A stretch of DNA of 64,000 nucleotides from UBA4742 sp963773335 (lineage in GTDB: Bacteria; Actinomycetota; Acidimicrobiia; Acidimicrobiales; Acidimicrobilacustridaceae): the NCBI GenBank assembly GCA_963773335.1, contig CAVZAT010000002.1, positions 496,001-560,000 on the forward strand. The letters are read 5' to 3'. Positions 49,344 to 57,152 of the stretch are shown piece after piece. Made by a program: the position numbers and the translations under genes. The notes beneath the pieces were generated by a model. The model saw nothing but the letters and a program-made list of their open reading frames with translations, was not told where the DNA came from and searched no databases. Every line of letters begins with the position of its first letter. Position 1 is the stretch's first letter.

Positions 49344-51156
49344 ACTCGCCCACCGGGTCGGGGTTGGCTTCTCGCTCGGCCAGCAGGCGGCTCATCTCGG
49401 TCTCGCGACGGGTCAGCTCGTTGAGACGACGGCTGAGCAGGGCCACGTCCAGCTCCGCGCCCTGAGGGAGTCGGGAGGCGCCGACCTCGGACACCGGGAA
49501 TGGCACCGGGAGCGAGCGCAGCGGGTGGCGAACACCCCCGATGACCAGGAAGGGCGGGCCCTGGCGGCTCTCCATGACCTCGACGGCCCCACCGGCGGGT
49601 GTGTCCAGCTCCTCGGCGGTGGCCGGTCGTCGCACGCCGAGCAGTTCCTCGAGGATCGGCACCAGCAGCCCGGAACGCACCTGGCGCCGGATCGAGCCCT
49701 CGAGCACCCAGGTGGTGTTGTCCGGCGCCGACACCAGCACAGGCGCGGGCGCACCCGAGTCCGGGGCCGCGTCCTGGAGCCAACCCAGGGCTCGATCGTG
49801 TCGGCGGGGGGCGATGGCCCGCACCACGTCCAGCGGCGCGCCCTCGGGTAGGCGGGTGGCGCCGGCGTCGTCCACGGGGAAGGGGACCGGAAGCGAGCGC
49901 AGCGGACGGCGGATGCCACCGATCACCACGAAGGGTGGACCGGTGCGACCCTCGAGCACCTCCACCGGGGCGCCCTCCTCCCAGCCCTCCAGCTGCTCGG
50001 CGTCGACCGATCGCCGCGGCCCGACCAGCTGCTCCAACGCGGCGACCAGCAGGGTGGCGGCTACCCGGCGACGGCGACCGCCCTCGATGAGCCACACACC
50101 CTGGTCCGGATCGACCACCAGGGCGGGCTCACCGGCGTCGGGAGCGGCGGTGTCGACCAACCAGCCGATGGCGTCGTTGGCCCGCCGCACGGTGGCCGAC
50201 CGGACCAGGTCGAGCTCGGGCCCCTCGACCAACCGGTCGTAGGAGGAGGACACCACCGGGTGGGGGAGGGGCAAGCCCCGCAACGACAGCCGCTTGCCTT
50301 CCACCACCACGAACGGGGGACCGGAGGCGGCTTCGAGCACGACCAGCGGTGGTCCTTCGGCCAGGTCGTCCAGCTCGTTGCCGACCTCGGGTCGCCGGCC
50401 GCCGAGCAGCTGTTCGAGGGCCGGCACCAGCAGGCCTGACGTCACCTGTCGCCGGGTGTTCCCCTCCACCAGGAAGATCCCTTCGTTGCCCACCACCAGG
50501 CGCGCCCTGGCTCCGACCGGCGCCGGGTGCCGGTCGGCGGGGGCGAGCCGCTCGGCCCAGCCGACGGCCTGGCCGGCGCGACGGCCGCCGAGTCCGTCCA
50601 GCAGGTCCAAGGTGGGCCCCTGGGCCAGGGCATCGACCACTTCCGCAGTCACGGGATGGGGCAGCGGGAGGCCGCTGACCGGGAGACGTCGGCCACTGAT
50701 CACCACGAACGGTGGTCCCGTCGGGCCCTCCAGCACCTCGACCGGTGGTCCCTCGGGCCAGGCGGAGAACGCCGTGTCGTCGACCGCGTCTACCTCACCC
50801 AACCACCGTTGCAGAACGGGTGCGAGCAGGCCGGAGCGAACCCGACGCCGCAGTCCACCGTCGATCAGGAAGAGGCCGTCGTCGGGACGCCAGACCAGAT
50901 GGGCGTCGTCGCGCCCGTCCCCGTCCTCACGCCGGGCCACCCACGCCAGGGCCCGCCGGGCGCGTCGGGGCGCGGCACCCACCGGCAGAGCGGCGTTCGA
51001 CGGGTCCTGGAGCGGGTCGACACCCCGGGTCGCCGGCGTTCGGGCCGCGGGCGACTGGGCCGAGAGCGCCTCGAGCTGGGCTCGAAGCTGCTCGTTGAGG
51101 CTGGCCATGGCCCGCAGCTGGCGTCGCAGTCGCTGAAGCTCGTCCGGCTCGGTCAA
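49309..51156 (-). CDS. Repeat protein: four tandem units of about 128 residues, each with two hairpin blocks
   Basis: A 615-residue frame without breaks. It starts with a coiled coil (LQRLRRQLRAMASLNEQLRA). Four units follow with block A starts near residues 96, 227, 356 and 483 (for example FLIDGGLRRRVRSGLL, WVLEGSIRRQVRSGLL). Block B lies about 50 residues after each A (PPFVVIGGIRRPLRSLPVP, PPFLVIGGVRHPLRSLPVP), and acidic linkers EGAPVEVLEG join them. A second helix and EFKAYLARKRPR end it. The blocks resemble the short hairpins with -L-x-DG-x-R-R- seen in some bacterial surface repeats. No signal peptide or membrane helix, so cytoplasmic scaffold or glycan-binding roles are both possible. 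The start is TTG overlapping the upstream stop, with GAGG 7 bases before it. Not recognised as a named family. Confidence 0.8.
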   Translation of the reverse strand: MTEPDELQRLRRQLRAMASLNEQLRAQLEALSAQSPAARTPATRGVDPLQDPSNAALPVGAAPRRARRALAWVARREDGDGRDDAHLVWRPDDGLFLIDGGLRRRVRSGLLAPVLQRWLGEVDAVDDTAFSAWPEGPPVEVLEGPTGPPFVVISGRRLPVSGLPLPHPVTAEVVDALAQGPTLDLLDGLGGRRAGQAVGWAERLAPADRHPAPVGARARLVVGNEGIFLVEGNTRRQVTSGLLVPALEQLLGGRRPEVGNELDDLAEGPPLVVLEAASGPPFVVVEGKRLSLRGLPLPHPVVSSSYDRLVEGPELDLVRSATVRRANDAIGWLVDTAAPDAGEPALVVDPDQGVWLIEGGRRRRVAATLLVAALEQLVGPRRSVDAEQLEGWEEGAPVEVLEGRTGPPFVVIGGIRRPLRSLPVPFPVDDAGATRLPEGAPLDVVRAIAPRRHDRALGWLQDAAPDSGAPAPVLVSAPDNTTWVLEGSIRRQVRSGLLVPILEELLGVRRPATAEELDTPAGGAVEVMESRQGPPFLVIGGVRHPLRSLPVPFPVSEVGASRLPQGAELDVALLSRRLNELTRRETEMSRLLAEREANPDPVGEFKAYLARKRPR

Positions 51157-53228
51157 CCTTGGTCCTCGCGCTCGTCGGTGCCGCCACGATAGAGGGCGCC
51201 ATATCGCGGGGCGGTCTGGGCCACCGTCTCGACCGGGGTGCGACCGGCTCGGCGGCTGGCCCGGAGGATCTCCCAGCGGTTGGCGTCCAGGCGCGTCACC
51301 AGCTCGACCAGGCCGTCGGCGTCGGCCGGGTCGACGGTCCAGCCCACCCCGTGGGCCCGGATCCGCTCGCCCAGCGCCCCGAACGTCGTGCCGATGACCG
51401 GGACACCGGCCAGGATGGCCTCGGTCAACACCAGCCCGAAGCTCTCCGGTACCGAGCCGGGCAGCAGGACGACCTGGATGCCGGCCAGGGCCAACAGGTC
51501 CCCCAGCACCTCGTTGTCATAGGTGCCGTGCCCACGAAGGTGCACCGACGCCTCGCCGACCAGCTCGCCGAAGTGGTGGACCTCGACGGAAGTGCCGGCC
51601 ATCTCGTCGGCCAACCGGTTGACCATTCCCAGCCCCTTCTTGGGCCACCCCCGGCCGACGAAGGCCAGCCGCAGGGGTTCGTCGAGGATCAGGCCCTCAT
51701 CGGGCTGGCCACGGCGGGGGTCGGCGATGGTGGTGCCGTGCTCGATCACGCTCACGGCGCCGGGCGCCAGGTCATACACCCGATGGAAGAAGTCGGCCGA
51801 GCTCTGGCTGGCGAAGATCCAGTGGTCGACGTGGTCGACCAGCTCGGCCACGCGGGCCCGCTGGCGATCGAGGTGCTCGATGGGCAGGCCCTCGGTCTCG
51901 GGCAGGCAGCGGGCGCACACCGACCGGTCCTCGGGGAGACCGCAGGACTGGTCGTCGCGGTAGAGCAGCGAGTGGTGGGGGCAGGTCAGGAACAGATCGT
52001 GGATCGAGCACACCACCCGGCCGTCGAAGTCGCCGAGCACAGCGAGCGGGGTGAGCGAGTGGCCGATCACGTTCTGGACGTGGACGATGTCCACGTCGAA
52101 CAGATCGAGCGCGGTGCGCAGCGCCTCGCCGGCCAACGGATCCTCCAGCTGGCTCACCCAGCGCACCGAGCCGGGGAGCAGGAAGCGGTGTTCGATCACG
52201 CCCCGGTCCGACCACCAGCGGGTGGCGAGCACGAAGCCGGACTCGACCGGATACAGGATGGAGAAGTCGAACTCGGCGACCAGGGCGTCGATCAGGGCGT
52301 TGAGGTGCTTCTCGGTGCCCCCGATGTTGTCGGGCGGACCGTGCAGCAGGTGCAGGACGTGCGGACGGTTCGGGTCCCGGTCGGCCAGACCGAGCTCGAG
52401 CGCGGCGAAGGTCACGGCCAGAGGATCGCGGCGCCGTTCCTGGCGGTTGGCCGCCCGGAACCATCGGAAGCGCTTGTGCAGGAACCGCGAGGCGTCCCGG
52501 CGCTGCTCGTGGGCCTCGTCACCGAAGGAGACGGCGCCGTGGTGGTGCACGTAGGTGGAGTCCTCGACCAGGTGGCGCATGCCCAGGCGCCCGGCCCGCA
52601 AGCAGAAGTCGACCTCCTCGCCGTAGCCGCGGCCGTAGGCGTCCTGGTCGAACGGGCCGCAGCGGTCGAAGGCGTCCCGGCTGACAAACATGCAGAACCC
52701 CACGCCGGTGATGACCTCAGGGCGCATCCCGGCCGACGCGGCAGCGACGAACACTGCGCAGTCGTCGATGCGCGGGTCGTCGCCCTGCAGCCCGAAAGCG
52801 TCGATGACCGAAGGCGGCAGGGTGCAGATCGAACCCTCGTTGGACAGCGGGGTCACGGTGGCCACGTCGTCGGCAGAGGTGGCCTCGACCATGCGGTCCA
52901 ACCAGCCGTGGGTCACCACGGTGTCGGCGTTGAGCAGGACGACGTCGCCCGCGCACTCCTCGAAGGCCCGGTTCACCGTCCCCACGAAGCCGAGGTTCTC
53001 GGGGTTGCGCAGCAGCCGGATCGACACCGGTGGATCGCTGGCCCGGGCCTGGGCGACCAGTGCCTCCAGTGCGGGCACGATGGCCGGGTCCGGCGACGCG
53101 TCGTCGATCACCAGGACCTCGAACGGCGTGGTGGTGCCCGCGGCGTGGCGCACCACGCTCTGGAGGCAGGCCAGCACCTGCTCGCGTCCCTCGTACACAG
53201 GCACGGCGATGGTGAGGGGCGCGCTCAC
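51153..53228 (-). CDS. GT2-GT4 fusion glycosyltransferase
   Basis: A 691-residue, unbroken two-module enzyme. Residues 1-270 form a GT-A domain: APLTIAVPVYEGREQVLACL, LVIDDASPDPAIVP, VLLNADTVVTHGWLDRMV (donor DxD region) and GYGEEVDFCLRAGRLGMRHL. Residues 330-690 form a GT-B domain with GPPDNIGGTEKHLNALIDAL, LRLAFVGRGWPKKGLGMVNR and the donor block LPGSVPESFGLVLTEAILAG. A Cys-rich stretch near 440-470 (FLTCPHHSLLYRDDQSCGLP) is seen in related GT4 domains. GTG 53228 overlaps the upstream stop, and the TGA overlaps the TTG of the repeat protein. Likely adds two sugars in succession. Confidence 0.87.
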   Translation of the reverse strand: MSAPLTIAVPVYEGREQVLACLQSVVRHAAGTTTPFEVLVIDDASPDPAIVPALEALVAQARASDPPVSIRLLRNPENLGFVGTVNRAFEECAGDVVLLNADTVVTHGWLDRMVEATSADDVATVTPLSNEGSICTLPPSVIDAFGLQGDDPRIDDCAVFVAAASAGMRPEVITGVGFCMFVSRDAFDRCGPFDQDAYGRGYGEEVDFCLRAGRLGMRHLVEDSTYVHHHGAVSFGDEAHEQRRDASRFLHKRFRWFRAANRQERRRDPLAVTFAALELGLADRDPNRPHVLHLLHGPPDNIGGTEKHLNALIDALVAEFDFSILYPVESGFVLATRWWSDRGVIEHRFLLPGSVRWVSQLEDPLAGEALRTALDLFDVDIVHVQNVIGHSLTPLAVLGDFDGRVVCSIHDLFLTCPHHSLLYRDDQSCGLPEDRSVCARCLPETEGLPIEHLDRQRARVAELVDHVDHWIFASQSSADFFHRVYDLAPGAVSVIEHGTTIADPRRGQPDEGLILDEPLRLAFVGRGWPKKGLGMVNRLADEMAGTSVEVHHFGELVGEASVHLRGHGTYDNEVLGDLLALAGIQVVLLPGSVPESFGLVLTEAILAGVPVIGTTFGALGERIRAHGVGWTVDPADADGLVELVTRLDANRWEILRASRRAGRTPVETVAQTAPRYGALYRGGTDEREDQG

Positions 53229-55262
53229 CTGTCGGGCCCGGCTCTGACGCTCGACCCCGCCCAGCCCAGGAACCGCTCGACGGCCGTGCGCGACGCCTCG
53301 GGGCCCCGCAGATCCTCGGCCCGGGCCCGGGCCCGGGCCGACCATCGGCGCCGGGCCTCGTCGTCGGTCAAGGTGTGCAACACTCCGAGCCAGGCGGTGG
53401 GGTCGTTGGCGCGCCTGAGGGTGAGCTCCCCGTCGGTGCCTTCGACGCTGCAGGTGGTGACGGTGGGGACGCCGGCGAAGCCGGCCTCGAACGTCACCGC
53501 GCCGGCGACGCCGGCGGGAATCCCGGGCGACCAGATCTGGGCGGTCCAGGCCGCCAGCGACCCGGATCGGGGGGGTGCGACCGGATCGTGACCCGGGGGT
53601 GGTCGTCCAGCGGCCCGGCGGTGAGCGCCCCGACCACCTCGACCCGAGCCTCCGGCTGGCGGTCGAGCAGCTCGTACAGGGCGACGGCGATGGCGTCGCG
53701 GGCCTGGCGTTCGGCGGCGAGGTCGGCCTCGAGCTCGGCCGCGACCGCCTCGTCGTGGGCCGGGCCGGGCAGACGGTCGAGTCGCCATCCGAACAGCGGG
53801 GCCGCCGGATCCAGGCGGCGGGCTGCGGCGGTGCGCAGCGACTCGCGGTGGGCCCGGGTCAACAGGGTCGGGGCCACCTGTGCCCCCACGCCCCGGGCCC
53901 GCCAGGCCGCGGCCTGGTCCGCTCGGTCGACGAGGACCGCGCCGGCCACGCGGGCCAACTCGAGCGGTCGGGTCGTTCCCTTGGCTGTGGAGATCCGGGA
54001 TCGGGGCCGGTGTCCCGTCGGCCGCGCCGGTCAGGTCGAGGACGGCCCGGGCACCGGTCCCGGCCCGGTCCAGCCAGTCGGCCAGGTCGGCGGGAGCGGT
54101 GGCCGGATCCACGATGAGGATGGCTCCACCGGACCCCTCGGCGACGAGCTGGTCGGCTCGCGGGTCGAGGAGGACGACCTGGTGGCCCGCGGCATCGATC
54201 TGGTCGAGGCGGGCCGCGGCACCGGGCGCGCTTCGGGCCCCCTCGGTGACCGCAACCTGTCGGCGCGACCGCGGTGGAGCCGTCGCCCCGAACCCGTCCT
54301 CGAGCTCGTCCGTCGAGCTCGTCGTCGAGCTCGTAGGGCCGGTCGGGGCTACGGGTCGGGGCCGGCACGGGTGAACCCGGGCGATCGGTCGGCGGCTCGG
54401 GCTGGGGACCGGCACAGAGCCGGTTGACCAGGCGGGCGAACTCGTCGGGATCGGCGGTGGGGCCGATGCGAGCCCGCAGCCGACCCTGGGCCTGTCCGAT
54501 GGTCCAACTCACCAACTCGATGGCCGATCCCAGAGCCGGGTCGAGGGCGACGAAGACGGTTCCGCGCTGGTGGCACCAAGAGGTGGCCCGGTCGAAGGCC
54601 ACGGGATCGCCCAGCACAGCCATGTCGGGCTCCAGGGCCCGCCAGGACGATTCGGTGGGGGCGCACACCCTGGTCAGGTGGGGGCCTTGCATCGGGTGGT
54701 CCGTCGCCAGGCGGGCCTCGACTTCCCGCTCGATCAGGCCGTTGACCAGCTCACGCAGGGACTCAGGATGCGCCAGCGGTTCGGTTCCCTCCAGGAACAG
54801 GACCACCGGGCGGCGACGGAACGGTGGTCGCGCCCGGGGGCCCGCTGGCTCGACCGGCGCCGGGTCGGCGAAGAGGTCGGTGGTCCGTGACCCGAGGTCC
54901 ACCAGGATGGCGCCCTGGTGGACCGTCACCGATCGACGGTCCACGGTGTGGTCCACGCCAGCGCGCGGACGGACATGGCGGCGGCGATCACCCGCGCCGG
55001 TGGCGGGCTCGGGGACCTGGCCCTCGGCATCGATCGCAGCCCACTCGGCCTGGACGACGGTGCTCGATCCCGGACCGATGGCCTCCAAGGGCGCGGCCAC
55101 CGCGGTGACGTCGGGCGGACTGGCCGCCAGGCGCTCGATCAGCCGGCGGCGGCTGAGCTCGTCGAGGGCCAGCTCCGGCGGCACGACCACCTCGATCGAC
55201 GGGTCCTCATCGGCCACCTCCGTGGCGCCCGGCCGAGGGTCTGGGGCAGCGGTGCGGGTCAA
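53225..55262 (-). CDS. GT-B glycosyltransferase-like protein (frame breaks)
   Basis: About 679 residues. The N-terminal third begins DPSIEVVVPPELALDELSRR and has VTVHQGAILVDLGSRTTDLF and RPVVLFLEGTEPLAHPESL. The middle has HQVVLLDPRADQLV. The C-terminal part resembles a GT4 donor domain: EARVEVVGALTAGPLDDHPR, WSPGIPAGVAGAVTFEAGFA, GVPTVTTCSVEGTDG, ending WLGVLHTLTDDEARRRW and AVERFLGWAG. Breaks lie near 54290, 53980 and 53570. The start is TTG overlapping the upstream TGA. The donor-binding Glu pair is not certain, so activity is doubtful; it could be a glycan-recognition partner of the coupled GT2-GT4 enzyme. Confidence 0.55.
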
Positions 55263-56273
55263 GCCGGCTCCCGGGTGTCGATGTCGGTGTCGACACCCAC
55301 ATCGATGACCGGGGTTTCCGGGACCGGAGCCGGCGGCGGCCGACCTTCCTTGAGCGCCCGCACCACCTGGTTGCGTCGCTTGAGCTGCTCCTTGAAGGAC
55401 ACCGCCTCAGCCCGTGCTCGGGCCAGGGCCTGGCTCTCGACCGGCGGTCGCAGCCAGCCTTCGACCAACGCTCGGGTCACGGTGGGGCCGAGCGCGTCCA
55501 GATCGGGTCGACCCCCGTTCCAGACCTGTGCGGCGAGGCCCACCACCGGATTGCTGGTCCAGTCGCCGAGGTCGGCGGCTGGAGCCGTGCTGCAGGCCGA
55601 TGTCGAGATGGGCGGCCACCTCGGCCTCGACGGCCGGAGCGGGTCGAGGCAGGCCGAGGTGGTCGGCCAGTCGGATCAGGGTCGGGCCCAGCTGGTCGAA
55701 GAAGTCGTTCTGGACGATCAGCAGGTGGTCCGGGTCGTGGGCGGCGGCGGCCAGCACGTAGCGCAGCCACAGCAGCGAGGCTTGCGGCGGTTCGATCCCG
55801 TTGCGCCGGGCCAGCGAGGCGGCGACCTCGGTGGGCGCCCGGACCACCACCACGGTGGTGCGCACCGACACCACCGTGCGCCAGAACGGCAGCAGCAGCG
55901 ACACCCGCGGATCCTTGAAGCCGATCAGTGGACCGGTCCGGGCCCCGGCAGACGCCGGCCCGAAGTCGGCCACCAGGGCGGCCGCCGCCCGGGCCCGGAA
56001 GGCGTCGAGTTGTGGGTCGTGGGCCCAGCGGTCGATCAGGGTGGGCGGCTGATCCCACGAGCCGCCGAGATGGGCCAGCAGCTCGTCGTCGAGCTCTTGG
56101 ATGGCCTTGTTCTCGAAGTAGCCGGCGGGGTTGTCCGGGCCAGGCGGGAGCAGCCCCTCGGGCGCACCCAGCGACACCCCCAGCAGCTCGAGGGCCCGCG
56201 TGGCCAGCGACGTGCCGCTGCGGTGCATGCCGGTGACGCACACCAGCGATCGGGGATCCAGCGGTGGCGACAT
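55259..56273 (-). CDS. Sulfotransferase of the GMHRSGTS type (frame break near 55580)
   Basis: About 338 residues. The 5'-PSB loop is VTGMHRSGTSLATRALELLG, the conserved block GFKDPRVSLLLPFW follows, and the 3'-PB region is VVVVRAPTEVAASLARRNGI, as in bacterial Sulfotransfer_3-type proteins. After a frame break it continues LGDWTSNPVVGLAAQVW and has a coiled C-terminal tail (ALARARAEAVSFKEQLKRRN). The ATG at 56273 overlaps a TGA (TGATG) in another frame; the frame as read continues upstream into a lipoprotein, but I treat that as a product of one indel. The stop overlaps the TTG of the GT-B gene. Confidence 0.75.
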
Positions 56274-57140
56274 CAGGTCGCGGTCGCGGCCGGTCCCCGG
56301 CAGGAGGCCGTAGGAGGCGACGATGGACCGGGCCTGCTCGGAGGTGGCCACCCACTTCTCGAACTGCTGGGCCAGGGGGTTGGTGCTCATGGCCAGCATG
56401 GAGAAGGTGAAGGTCGGTGCCGGCGGGCTGGCCACCGGCACGGTGGCGACGGTGATGTCGCCCGGCGGGATCGAGAGCGAGAACAACAAGCCGGCCACGG
56501 CGTGCCCGGCTCGGATCTCCGACAGCAGCATCGTCGCCTCGGGCACCTTCACCGCGAACTTGGGTTGGATGTGGTCCGCCCGGAGCCAGATGTAGGCCCA
56601 CTTGCCGCAGGGAACGGAGGTGGAGCACCGCCCGACTGGCGGGCCGCCGGCAGCGAACGCATCCAGGCCGGAGACGTGGCTGGGGTTGCCGGCCCGGACG
56701 ACGAGCACCATGGGCTCGACGGCGAAGGGAACGATCTGGCCCTGGGCCCGGGGGTCGTTGGCGAAGGGCTTGAGCAGCCCGGCCTCGTCGATCCACAACG
56801 AGGGCGAGGCGCCGGCCTGGATGATCTGGGTGTTGGTGAGCGTGGACTTGGTGCGGTTGTACTTGCCGGAGCTGGCGTTGACCTGGTTGAGGAACACCAG
56901 CGAGGTGTTCGGCCTGACGGTCAGGTAGGCCGCGCCCAACGCGGTGAGCACCGGGTTCAGGTCGGGGGGGTTCAGGAGGGTCAGGACGTTCGGGTCGTAG
57001 CCGGTGTCCGACCAGTCCCGCTGGGCCTGGGTGTGGGCGTCGCTGCAGGCGGCCGCCAGCAGCGCCACGGCCACCAGGACGACGGTCAGGCAGCGGACGG
57101 GGGAGGGTGGGGAGGGGCGGCGGGTCGGCCTGCTGGGCAT
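56273..57140 (-). CDS. ModA-like substrate-binding lipoprotein
   Basis: An exported lipoprotein of about 289 residues. The signal peptide SPVRCLTVVLVAVALLAAAC ends in a lipobox LAAAC, so it is anchored outside the membrane. The mature part has the type II periplasmic-binding pattern: LVFLNQVNASSGKYNRTKST, NTQIIQAGASPSLWIDEAGL, GQIVPFAVEPMVLVVRAGNP, CGKWAYIWLRADHIQPKFAV and NPLAQQFEKWVATSEQARSI, close to molybdate/sulfate/tungstate-binding proteins. No transporter genes adjoin it. In the coupled run between a glycosyltransferase fusion and a sulfotransferase it may instead bind a glycan or sulfate. The frame reads through into the sulfotransferase; see the finding on this junction. Confidence 0.72.
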
Positions 57141-57152
57141 CGTGTGTTCAGG

